Below are positions 14,568 to 23,100 of a DNA stretch of 30,444 nt, piece by piece. Positions within the stretch are counted from its first letter, which is position 1. Each line of letters starts with the position of its first letter. Under the pieces are notes generated by a model. That model was not told the origin of the DNA and did no database searches. It saw nothing but the letters and a program-made list of their open reading frames with translations. The position numbers were made by a program, and so were the translations under genes. Source of the DNA: Chromatiales bacterium (GTDB taxonomy: Bacteria; Pseudomonadota; Gammaproteobacteria; UBA6429; Thiohalophilaceae); contig JALTLP010000388.1 in assembly GCA_027001895.1 (NCBI GenBank), positions 1 to 30,444 of the forward strand, written 5' to 3'.

Positions 14568-17500
14568 ATGAAAAAAAGATTTCGTAGCGGTGGCCTGGCA
14601 GCATGGTCGATACATCACCCGATTGGGGTAAGCATGCTGGCGTTAACTGTTGTCGTTATTGGATTTTTTGCGCTTGAAAAACTCGGCGTGGATCTGCTTC
14701 CCAATATTATCTATCCCGAAATACGTGTCAGTGTACGTGACCCCGGTGTGCCTTCGAGGATTATGGAAGATCAGGTCACCCGTCAAATCGAGGAACAACT
14801 GGCAATTACCGAAGGGGCGATAGCCGTTCAGTCAACCAGTTCGGAAGGTTCCAGTCGTATATCTCTGAGTTTTCCGTATGGTACGGATATCGATATTGCA
14901 CTTCGTGATGCCAGCACCCGACTGGATCGCGCTAAACGATTTTTACCGGACAGTATAGAACCACCCATTATTTATAAACGCGACCCATCCCAAATCCCGG
15001 TTATGGAAATAGCTATCAGCTCTGATAACCGTGACCCGGTAAAACTAAGAGAATGGGTTGATTACAATTTTAGTCGCTGGTTTATTAATTTACCCGGCGT
15101 GGCTGCAGCGGAAATTGGTGGTGGCAATATAAGAGAAATTCAGATTATTGTTGACCAGGAAAGGCTCGCCCACTTCGGTATGACCTTTGCCGAACTAAAA
15201 GACAAAATTCGACTGAATAATATCGAAGCGCCGGCCGGAAGACTGGGTACAGCCTCACAGGAATTTAGTACTCGTACCAGTGGTCGTTTTAATAACATTG
15301 AAGATATTCGTAACTTACCCATTCGCAGTATACGTGATAGTAAATCAATCATCCGGCTACGTGATATAGCAAAAGTGCTCGATAGCCATGAAGATGAACG
15401 CCTGCGCGTCAGATTAAACGGCCATGATGCGATTAAACTTTCTATTCAGAAACAACCACAGGCAAATACCGTTGCCGTTGTTGATGCCGTAAAACGGCAA
15501 TTAAACTGGTTGCGTCAACAGAAACTGTTACCTAAAGATATCAACCTGTCTACCATCAGTGATCAATCCGTATTTGTTCGTTATTCACTTAAGAATGCAT
15601 CCATCGCAGTTCTCAGTGGTGCAAGTCTCGCTATGTTGGTGGTCTACCTGTTTCTTGGCAGCATTAAACGTACCATAATTATCGGCACGGCCATTCCACT
15701 GGCCATTCTTTTTACTTTTATAATAATGTCCCTCAGTGGCCTGACACTTAATATAATGACACTCGGTGCGCTTGCTCTGGGCGTTGGGCTACTCGTTGAT
15801 AGCACGATTATTATGCTGGAAAATATTACCCGTCACCAACAAATGGGCGAAAACAGAAATGACGCCTCGATTCATGCCGCTCAGGAAATTAATAGCGCCA
15901 TTGTCGCTTCAACCAGCACCAACCTTGCCGCTATCCTGCCGTTTTTGTTTATTAGTGGTCTAACTGGCCTGCTTTTCAATGAGCTTGTTTTTGTTTTAAC
16001 CGCCGCTATTCTTGCCTCGCTTGTGGTTGCAATTACCCTGGTACCCAGCCTTGCTTCACAGGTAAGTTATCGACCTGAAAACACCAACACAACAAGCACC
16101 AGGATACTTAATTTAACAACCCGGTTTGTTAATTATTTATACCAACGGCTGGAAAGGATACTAAAAGCTGTACTGGCTAACCCTTCCAGAGTTCTTTATA
16201 TTGCCATTCCACTGCTAGTCATTTCGCTTTTACAAATGAGCAACGCAAAATATAAATTCTTACCTTCAGTTGATGAAGGCCAGGTAGGTGTATACATCCG
16301 AACCGATAGCAGCACTTTATTTAAAGACTTTGATAGTACTGCTCGCAAACTTGAAGCACTCTTTAAAAAGCAACCCGAAGTTACAACTGTCTTTACCACA
16401 TCTGGCGGTTATATCTTTGGTCGCACCGAAATCAAGTCGAGCAACAGTGGCAGCATTGTTATCCAGCTTAAACCAGGGACTGATTCAGCAAAATGGATAA
16501 ACAAAATGCGTAGGGAAATTTCCAGACTGAAGCTGGTCGGTGTGCGGGTACATATGCGTGCTCGCGGTGTACGCGGCATCAGAACCAGCCGTGGGGACGA
16601 TGATTTAAGCTTGCGTGTTCAGGGTAATGACCTCGATATTCTTGCCAGCATTGGTGATAACATTGTTAAAAAACTGTCTGGAATTAAAGGTATTCGTAAC
16701 CTTAAACATACCTATGAAGAAATAAGTGAAGAAATTACTGTTACCGTTAATCGCCAGAGAGCGGCCGACCTCGGAATCAACATCGATGATATCAATCAGT
16801 CACTGCGGGTTGCGCTGGAAGGACTTGTTGTGTCTGAATATATTCAGGGGGACAAGCGTTTTAATATTCGTATCCGTTTACCTGCAGACAGGCTTGACTC
16901 ACCTTCTAAACTGAATTCTGTTGTTGTTGGACGGTTAAACAACAAACCCATCCGCCTCGGAGAAGTAAGTGAAATTAAGCTTGCACAGTCACCCTCTACT
17001 ATTTTACGTGACAGACAACGCCGTATTGTTGAAGTAAGCGGTACATTTAGTAACAATGCCGACCTGATAGAAATTAATAAATCCATCACAAACAGGCTAA
17101 AAGATTTAGTACTACCCGAAGGGTATACGTTATATGATGGTGGAGCCACAAAAATACTTCAACAAAGTCACCAGTCCAGCCTGGTATTAATTGCGCTTGC
17201 CCTGTTCCTGGTATTTGTTGTCATGGCTGTGCAGTATGAATCACTGCTTAATCCACTTGTTATAATCTTAAGCATGTTCTTTACCATTATCGGTGTAACC
17301 TTCGGTGCCTGGTTAACAGAATTGTTTATCTGGTTATTCCAGCTACCGTTTGACTCTTCTATGCTTGTACGCTGGTTACTTTCAATTCCAACTAAAATTC
17401 AGACATCCATGCCCTTCCAACTTGGTTTAATTATGTTAATTGGTATTGTAGTAAATAATGCTATTGTGCTTGTTGAACAAATTGAAATTGAACGGGAGAA

Positions 17501-17738
17501 AGGTCGAGTAATCAATGACGCTATACTGGCTGCTGCCCGTTTGCGTCTACGCCCGATACTAATGACCACCCTGACTACCGTGGTTGGTATGTTGCCATTA
17601 GCCATTGGGCTGGGCAGCGGCTCAGAATTACTTCAACCACTGGCAATAGCTATTGTCTGGGGCCTGCTCTTTTCCGGGCTGGTTAGTCTTGTACTTGTAC
17701 CGGCAATGTACAAGCTGCTACATTCTTCAACGGCTTAA
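14568..17738 (+). CDS. RND efflux permease (HAE1-like, AcrB/MdtB superfamily)
   Basis: A 1056-residue inner-membrane pump with twelve predicted helices and two large periplasmic loops; it functions as a trimer with the adaptor upstream. The N-terminus (HPIGVSMLALTVVVIGFFA, GVDLLPNIIYPEI) and helix 4 (ALGVGLLVDSTIIMLENI) are family-typical. Two proton-relay positions differ from AcrB. The helix-4 Asp pair is Asp411-Ser412 instead of Asp-Asp, and the helix-10 lysine position (AcrB Lys940) is Asn963 in IGIVVNNAI. A hydrophobic insertion of roughly 20 residues lies between helices 9 and 10 (about 917-945). Substrate unknown. The stop is nine bases from the cysG stop, convergent. Confidence 0.92.
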   Translation: MKKRFRSGGLAAWSIHHPIGVSMLALTVVVIGFFALEKLGVDLLPNIIYPEIRVSVRDPGVPSRIMEDQVTRQIEEQLAITEGAIAVQSTSSEGSSRISLSFPYGTDIDIALRDASTRLDRAKRFLPDSIEPPIIYKRDPSQIPVMEIAISSDNRDPVKLREWVDYNFSRWFINLPGVAAAEIGGGNIREIQIIVDQERLAHFGMTFAELKDKIRLNNIEAPAGRLGTASQEFSTRTSGRFNNIEDIRNLPIRSIRDSKSIIRLRDIAKVLDSHEDERLRVRLNGHDAIKLSIQKQPQANTVAVVDAVKRQLNWLRQQKLLPKDINLSTISDQSVFVRYSLKNASIAVLSGASLAMLVVYLFLGSIKRTIIIGTAIPLAILFTFIIMSLSGLTLNIMTLGALALGVGLLVDSTIIMLENITRHQQMGENRNDASIHAAQEINSAIVASTSTNLAAILPFLFISGLTGLLFNELVFVLTAAILASLVVAITLVPSLASQVSYRPENTNTTSTRILNLTTRFVNYLYQRLERILKAVLANPSRVLYIAIPLLVISLLQMSNAKYKFLPSVDEGQVGVYIRTDSSTLFKDFDSTARKLEALFKKQPEVTTVFTTSGGYIFGRTEIKSSNSGSIVIQLKPGTDSAKWINKMRREISRLKLVGVRVHMRARGVRGIRTSRGDDDLSLRVQGNDLDILASIGDNIVKKLSGIKGIRNLKHTYEEISEEITVTVNRQRAADLGINIDDINQSLRVALEGLVVSEYIQGDKRFNIRIRLPADRLDSPSKLNSVVVGRLNNKPIRLGEVSEIKLAQSPSTILRDRQRRIVEVSGTFSNNADLIEINKSITNRLKDLVLPEGYTLYDGGATKILQQSHQSSLVLIALALFLVFVVMAVQYESLLNPLVIILSMFFTIIGVTFGAWLTELFIWLFQLPFDSSMLVRWLLSIPTKIQTSMPFQLGLIMLIGIVVNNAIVLVEQIEIEREKGRVINDAILAAARLRLRPILMTTLTTVVGMLPLAIGLGSGSELLQPLAIAIVWGLLFSGLVSLVLVPAMYKLLHSSTA

Positions 17739-17747
17739 CAATATCTG

Positions 17748-19169
17748 CTAATTTGAAACAGGATAGGCGAGTGGCTTGGCACCTGATGGTTCAAACCAGG
17801 AAAGCTTGTTATGCAGTTTTACAACATCACCTACGATAATAAGTGTTGGCGGCAGTATTTCAGTGCTATCAACTATAGCCGGTAATGTTTGTAAGTCACC
17901 AATATGAACCTGCTGTTGAGGAGTGGTACCCTTTTCTACCAGCGCTGCTGGCGTTGAGCTATCCAGCCCATGTGCAACCAACTGCTTACAGATTTCTTTT
18001 ACACCATGCAAACCCATGTAAAACACTATCGTCTGCCCTTTATGAGCCAGCGCCGACCAGTTAAGATTTACCGTACCATCTTTTAAATGGCCGGTAACAA
18101 ACATACAGGATTGTACATAGTCACGATGAGTTAAGGGTATGCCGGCATAAGCAGCACAGCCTGCTGCAGCAGTAATACCCGGAACAACCTGGAAACTAAC
18201 GCCCTCTTCCATTAAGGTTTCAATTTCTTCGCCACCACGCCCAAAAATAAATGGATCGCCCCCTTTTAGGCGTAAAACTTTTTTACCCTCATTGGCAAAT
18301 CGCACTAATAACTCATTTATGTTTTCCTGTTTAACAGCATGCTTGTCTCGTTCTTTGCCAACATAAACAAACTCGGCGTCCCGCCTTACCATTTCCAGAA
18401 TTTCAGCCGATACCAGCCTGTCATAAACCACCACGTCTGCACGTTGCATTAAGCGTAATGCTCTGAAGGTCAGTAAATCCGGATCACCCGGCCCGGCACC
18501 AACAAGATACACTTCACCTATATCTTCCGGTACCTTTGCTGCACTGACCGCTTTTTCAAGTGCTTCCTGTGCAGCTTTATCTTTTCCCGCAACAAGCAAG
18601 TCGGCGATTGAACCTTCAAGCACATGTTCCCAGAAACCCCGTATATGGTTACTATTGTGTTTAAAAATTTCCTTTACCCTGTCACGATAACTTTCAACTA
18701 ACTTACCCAGTCGGCCATAAGCGGCAGGTATAAATGTTTCCAGCTTAGAGCGTAATAAGCGCGCCAATACAGGCGATGCACCACCCGTTGAGATAGCAAT
18801 TTGTACCGGATCACGGTCAATAATAGAAGGGGTAATAAAGCTGCATAAATCCGGAGTATCAACAACATTGACAGGGATATTCTTTTTCGAAGCTTCTTCG
18901 TAGACTGCCTGGTTGACATCGCGTTTGTTAGTTGCGGCAATAACAATTCGATAATCGCCAACATCCCCGGGTTTAAATTCTGTTTTAAGGTGAGAAATTT
19001 CACCCTTTTGAAGCAATTTTTCCAGTTCACCCCCCAGTTCTGGTGAGACAACAGTCACTTTGCCACCGGCTCGAACCAGCATAAATACCTTTCGGGATGC
19101 AACCTGGCCACCGCCGACAACAAGACATGGCTGATCTTTAATATTTAAGAATATAGGAAGAAATTTCAC
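17748..19169 (-). CDS. cysG: Siroheme synthase CysG (three activities in one chain)
   Basis: A 473-residue fused enzyme making siroheme for sulfite and nitrite reductases. Residues 1-about 205 are the precorrin-2 dehydrogenase/sirohydrochlorin ferrochelatase part, with an NAD-binding loop VVGGGQVASRK and STGGASPVLARLLR. Residues about 218-460 are the SAM-dependent uroporphyrinogen III methyltransferase, with VYLVGAGPGDPDLLT, VYDRLVS, RLKGGDPFIFGRGGEE and VPGITAAAGCAAYAGIPLTHR. The length matches the family. The start codon is GTG, fixed by the conserved opening KFLPIFLNIKDQPCLVVGGG; the ribosome binding site is weak. It sits between the efflux operon and the glycan locus and appears independent of both. 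Confidence 0.96.
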   Translation of the reverse strand: MKFLPIFLNIKDQPCLVVGGGQVASRKVFMLVRAGGKVTVVSPELGGELEKLLQKGEISHLKTEFKPGDVGDYRIVIAATNKRDVNQAVYEEASKKNIPVNVVDTPDLCSFITPSIIDRDPVQIAISTGGASPVLARLLRSKLETFIPAAYGRLGKLVESYRDRVKEIFKHNSNHIRGFWEHVLEGSIADLLVAGKDKAAQEALEKAVSAAKVPEDIGEVYLVGAGPGDPDLLTFRALRLMQRADVVVYDRLVSAEILEMVRRDAEFVYVGKERDKHAVKQENINELLVRFANEGKKVLRLKGGDPFIFGRGGEEIETLMEEGVSFQVVPGITAAAGCAAYAGIPLTHRDYVQSCMFVTGHLKDGTVNLNWSALAHKGQTIVFYMGLHGVKEICKQLVAHGLDSSTPAALVEKGTTPQQQVHIGDLQTLPAIVDSTEILPPTLIIVGDVVKLHNKLSWFEPSGAKPLAYPVSN

Positions 19170-19303
19170 AATGATACGACCCGGAATGATTGATTAACAA
19201 TTAGATACACTGGAAGTCAGGAAGCTGATTTTAATGCCACAACCTGTTTGGTACAAGCTTTTAGTCATCATCCTGTCCCAAAAATATCGTTTAATGTGTT
19301 GCG

Positions 19304-20581
19304 TCAGGTCTTTGTTAGGCTATGCTGACGACATTCACGGATATGAGCCGAGAAAAATATAACTGTTCCAAGTAACAGAATGGACGTATAGTTATTCATA
19401 AGAACCACTGAATGATCCGTCAGTGAAAAGCTGGTAATAGCAATTATATGAATCAAACCAATTACAGCGGTTGGTTTGCAAATTTTATAATTCTTTATGT
19501 AAATATATACCGGGTAAAAAAACAATAACAATACTGTTAACAATCCAAAAATACCTTTTGCGATAGTTACTTCGAAAAAAGTGTTATGTGGATGAGAAAA
19601 TTTTGCGACTTCCGGGCTAGCCTTTCCTTCAGCTATATAAGACTCAATCCTGGACTTATAATTTCCTGGACCAATACCAAAAAGCAGGTTGTCTTTAATA
19701 ACCATCAACCCGGTTCGGTACATTTCTAGACGTACTCCCGTTGATGTGCTTGAACTGGCATCCTTAATATGGTTTTTTGTATTGTAATATGCCTGTAACT
19801 CGCTAACAGCATTGTCTACACCCTGTTCTACAATCCCAATATTTTTATAAAAAGCAAATACAATTAGAGCGATTCCTGCCAAAGATAAAAACATCCAGCG
19901 AGGCTTACTAAAAAACAACACACAGGCGAAACCTGTAATTATAAAACCAACATAACCACCACGTGAGCCGGAAAGCCCGGCTGCAACCAGTGCAGAAATA
20001 ACTGACAACAGAATGATAACACTCACTTTCCTGTTAAGCTTATGCCGGTTCATAAGTAATAAATACAGACACCAGAAAGCCGTCAGGACAGCAAAAGGCC
20101 CGATAATATTTTTACTATAGACACCTAGCGCTGTTGAATGGCCAGCAATAAACACATCATAAGCAGCCTGTGCAAGCATAAAAAAGCCGCCCAACACAGC
20201 TCCATATAAAAGCCACTTGATATTATCCGGATAACGCCTGACAAGAATATAAACCGGAATAATCATTAAAAACCGAAGTTCAGTACCAAGATAGCGTGTC
20301 TGAACTGGCCCCCAACCATTTGCAACAGCAGCGACGATATACATCGAAAAATAAGCTGCACATATCCACAGAAATGTTTTTTCTTCTGCAGATAATGGCT
20401 CACGCTTCTTCTTTAAATAAAACAAACTCAGAAGTACAAGCAAATTAAAAATATTGGTAATCCAACTCCGCACACTCATGCCTGCAACAGGAAACAGAAA
20501 GATCAACAGATATACAAACCTTTCTGTCTTGTCTGGATAGGCGATAAAAGGTCTGTTCACCCAATCTAATACTGCTTTCAT
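19304..20581 (-). CDS. O-antigen ligase / Wzy-polymerase-like membrane protein
   Basis: A 425-residue polytopic protein with about eleven or twelve hydrophobic segments. Family marks of the O-antigen ligase superfamily (Wzy_C) are the GLSGSRGGYVGF segment near residue 210 and the periplasmic loop GIGPGNYKSRIESY followed by HPHNTFFEVTIAKGIFGLL. Members either polymerise repeat units or join a glycan to an acceptor; sequence alone does not decide which. It is the last gene of the leftward arm, after the carbamoyltransferase, SxtJ and DUF5989 genes, 43 bases from the last. That suggests it acts on the glycan initiated by the sugar transferase at the head of the same arm. Confidence 0.85.
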   Translation of the reverse strand: MKAVLDWVNRPFIAYPDKTERFVYLLIFLFPVAGMSVRSWITNIFNLLVLLSLFYLKKKREPLSAEEKTFLWICAAYFSMYIVAAVANGWGPVQTRYLGTELRFLMIIPVYILVRRYPDNIKWLLYGAVLGGFFMLAQAAYDVFIAGHSTALGVYSKNIIGPFAVLTAFWCLYLLLMNRHKLNRKVSVIILLSVISALVAAGLSGSRGGYVGFIITGFACVLFFSKPRWMFLSLAGIALIVFAFYKNIGIVEQGVDNAVSELQAYYNTKNHIKDASSSTSTGVRLEMYRTGLMVIKDNLLFGIGPGNYKSRIESYIAEGKASPEVAKFSHPHNTFFEVTIAKGIFGLLTVLLLFFYPVYIYIKNYKICKPTAVIGLIHIIAITSFSLTDHSVVLMNNYTSILLLGTVIFFSAHIRECRQHSLTKT

Positions 20582-20624
20582 CTAAATTCCAGCTACTTAA
20601 AATTAATACAATACAAAGCTTCTA

Positions 20625-20777
20625 TTAAAACAGCGTATATATAAATGGTGCAACTGCCGAACCTTGCGTTAACACCAGTAAAACACCAAGCAAAAGCAAA
20701 ATAATAATAATCGGTGCTAACCAGAATTTTTTACGCACCCGCATAAAACCCCACAAGTCTTTAAGTAAATCCAGCAT
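20625..20777 (-). CDS. DUF5989 family small membrane protein (50 residues)
   Basis: A 50-residue protein starting MLDLLKDLWGFMRVRKKFW and ending SAVAPFIYTLF. A single membrane helix (about residues 20-38) follows a short amphipathic basic segment. This is the pattern of the small DUF5989 proteins that accompany SxtJ and carbamoyltransferase genes; the molecular role is unknown. Its ATG overlaps the sxtJ stop codon by one base (TAATG), so translation is almost certainly coupled. The GGAG motif lies inside the last codons of sxtJ. Confidence 0.83.
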   Translation of the reverse strand: MLDLLKDLWGFMRVRKKFWLAPIIIILLLLGVLLVLTQGSAVAPFIYTLF

Positions 20778-21184
20778 TAAAACGGTTTCTCCATGTTATT
20801 TTCAGTTTCATGTTTATTGTTAATTCTGTAAGTATCTGACTCTTTATCAAGCTTTCGCGAAAGCGGATCTTTGCCCAATAATCGAATCATAAAACCAAAG
20901 GGCATAAATATTATATAAAAAACCAGACCTAATATAATGCGGGTGTTTAGCCAGCCCATAAGTGAACCAAACAGCATCCATAGACGATAAAATGGTTTCA
21001 GCCCCAATGGATAAATAACAGCAAGTGAAACAGAAACCGCCAACACCCACCAGGGCCATAGCGGAAATGATTTACCTGTTAACCATGGAAGCAACAAGCC
21101 AAAAAGCCCTGCAAAAATTCCACCAAAGAGCAAACCAAATTCTCTTAACTCTTTAGCTGATATATTAGTTGTTTTAACTGTCAT
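20777..21184 (-). CDS. SxtJ family membrane protein
   Basis: A 135-residue protein with three or four hydrophobic segments (about residues 14-36, 42-60, 66-76 and 83-103) and a charged, Lys/Glu/Asn-rich cytoplasmic tail. The pattern LREFGLLFGGIF, then WWVLAVSVSLAVIYPLGLKPFYRLWM and LGLVFYIIFMPFGFMIRLLGKDPL, matches the SxtJ family, named after a saxitoxin-cluster gene but common in polysaccharide loci. The function is not established. It starts seven bases after the carbamoyltransferase stop, with AGGA (five bases before the ATG) overlapping that stop. This tight spacing suggests it works with the carbamoyltransferase, perhaps as a membrane dock. Confidence 0.87.
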   Translation of the reverse strand: MTVKTTNISAKELREFGLLFGGIFAGLFGLLLPWLTGKSFPLWPWWVLAVSVSLAVIYPLGLKPFYRLWMLFGSLMGWLNTRIILGLVFYIIFMPFGFMIRLLGKDPLSRKLDKESDTYRINNKHETENNMEKPF

Positions 21185-21191
21185 CTTCGTC

Positions 21192-23030
21192 CTAGTCTAA
21201 CTCAAATTCCGTCTGCCAGCTGTCATCTTTTTCCCATTCAGGCTGCTGATGTTTATCCAGAATTACATTTTCCAGCACCAGATAGTCCATTTCAGTACGC
21301 ATAAAACAACGATAAGCATCTTCAGGGGTGCACACAATAGGCTCACCACGAACATTAAATGAGGTATTTACAAGCACGGCACAGCCCGTTTGTTTTTCAA
21401 ACTCGCTGATTAAATGATAGAAGCGTGGATTTGTTTGCTTATGTACCGTCTGTATTCTTGCTGAATAATCAACATGGGTAATCGAAGGCAGATCAGAGCG
21501 TGCGATATTTAACTTTTCAATACCAAACAGTTTTTGTTGTTCATCTGTCATTTCAAGGCGACGAGATTTAGCAATGGGTGCAACCATCAACATATAAGGG
21601 CTGGTTGTGTCATGCTCAAAGTAGTCGGCTACCCGCTCCGCTAAAACCGCCGGAGCAAAGGGTCTGAATGATTCACGGTATTTTATTTTAAGATTCATTA
21701 CCGACTGCATTTTTTTGCTGCGTGGATCTCCAATAATCGAACGCCCACCCAGAGAACGCGGACCAAATTCCATTCGCCCCTGAAACCAGCCAACAACATT
21801 CTCAGATGCAAGAATCTTTGCCAGTTTTGGCATTAACTTACTATCATCAAAAGTTTCATATTTTGCATTAACTGAATCAAGATAAGTTTCAATTTCGCCT
21901 GCAGACGCTTTTGGCCCAAGATAACTACCCTGCATATCATCATCTGGATTAACAGTTCTTGGTTTATTAAAGTGCTCGTACCATGCAACAAGTGCTGCCC
22001 CAAGTGCGCCGCCAGCATCACCCGCTGCGGGCTGAATCCATATATTTTTAAACGGGCCTTCCCTTAACAAGCGACCATTGGCAACACAATTTAGTGCAAC
22101 ACCCCCTGCCAGACATAAACTATCATTGCCCTGCTCTTTATGTACCGTTCTTGCAAGACGTAAAACAACTTCTTCGGTCACTGCCTGTATTGAACGCGCC
22201 AAATCCATTTCTTTCTGACCAATTTCTGTTTCAGCTTTTCGTGCCGGCCCACCAAATAATTTTGCGAACTTGTTATTTGTCATGGTCAGACCGGTTGCAT
22301 AGTTAAAATACGACATATCCAGCCTGAAAGTACCGTCTTCTTTCAAGTCCAGTAAATTATCCAGAATTAAATCGACATATTTGGGTTCACCATAGGGAGC
22401 CAATCCCATCAGCTTATATTCACCAGAATTAACCTTAAAGCCTGTATAATAGGTAAAGGCTGAGTACAGTAAGCCCAATGAATGTGGGAAATCAATTTCC
22501 CATAACAAATCAAGCTTGTTTCCATCGCCCTGCCAACAGGTTGTTGTTGCCCACTCACCCACACCATCCAGGCAAAGCACACTGGCCTTTTCATAGGGAG
22601 CTGGGTAAAAAGCAGAAGCCGCATGAGACTGATGATGCCCGGCAAATAATAAAGTGGGTAACTCGTTTTCCTTACAGTTAGCAATTTTTCTGAATTCTTT
22701 TTTTAATGTAGACTTTAAAAACAATTTTTCCTTAAGCCAGACCGGCATTGCTGCCAGAAAAGAACGAAACCCCTTTGGGGCATAGGCAAGGTAGGTTTCC
22801 AGTAAACGTTCAAACTTGACTAACGGTTTATCGTAAAAAACAATTGATTCAATATCGGTCAGTTTAATATTTGCTTCTGATAAACAATATTTTATTCCTT
22901 GTTCAGGGAAACCCGCATCATGTTTTTTACGAGTAAAGCGTTCTTCCTGAACCGCGGCAATAATTTTTCCGTCTTCTATCAGTGCTACCGCACTATCATG
23001 GTAAAAGGCGGATATTCCTAGTATATACAT
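21192..23030 (-). CDS. Carbamoyltransferase of the NodU/CmcH/TobZ family
   Basis: A 612-residue cytoplasmic enzyme that uses carbamoyl phosphate and ATP to place a carbamoyl group on a hydroxyl, commonly of a sugar. The N-terminal Kae1-like domain shows MYILGISAFYHDSAVALIED, EERFTRKKHDAGFP, GHHQSHAASAFYPAPYE and LCLDGVGEWATTT. The ATP-grasping part shows LCLAGGVALNCVANGRLL and QPAAGDAGGALGAAL. The C-terminal domain begins near residue 390 (VVGWFQGRMEFGPRSLGGRSI) and includes CAVLVNTSFNVRGEPIV. The length is normal for the family. It follows the initiating sugar transferase by 70 bases and precedes sxtJ, so a carbamoylated exopolysaccharide or O-antigen is likely. The exact sugar is unknown. 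Confidence 0.94.
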   Translation of the reverse strand: MYILGISAFYHDSAVALIEDGKIIAAVQEERFTRKKHDAGFPEQGIKYCLSEANIKLTDIESIVFYDKPLVKFERLLETYLAYAPKGFRSFLAAMPVWLKEKLFLKSTLKKEFRKIANCKENELPTLLFAGHHQSHAASAFYPAPYEKASVLCLDGVGEWATTTCWQGDGNKLDLLWEIDFPHSLGLLYSAFTYYTGFKVNSGEYKLMGLAPYGEPKYVDLILDNLLDLKEDGTFRLDMSYFNYATGLTMTNNKFAKLFGGPARKAETEIGQKEMDLARSIQAVTEEVVLRLARTVHKEQGNDSLCLAGGVALNCVANGRLLREGPFKNIWIQPAAGDAGGALGAALVAWYEHFNKPRTVNPDDDMQGSYLGPKASAGEIETYLDSVNAKYETFDDSKLMPKLAKILASENVVGWFQGRMEFGPRSLGGRSIIGDPRSKKMQSVMNLKIKYRESFRPFAPAVLAERVADYFEHDTTSPYMLMVAPIAKSRRLEMTDEQQKLFGIEKLNIARSDLPSITHVDYSARIQTVHKQTNPRFYHLISEFEKQTGCAVLVNTSFNVRGEPIVCTPEDAYRCFMRTEMDYLVLENVILDKHQQPEWEKDDSWQTEFELD

Positions 23031-23100
23031 TGAGTCACTTTATTTTTTTAATACAAATATCTTAACTAAAACACTTTAAACGTGTAGCTATTATTACTAA

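Noticed and set aside
19170..19303. Gap between cysG and the O-antigen-ligase-like gene searched for a small gene or tRNA
   Set aside because: No cloverleaf, no open frame with a ribosome binding site, and no clear terminator hairpin were found.
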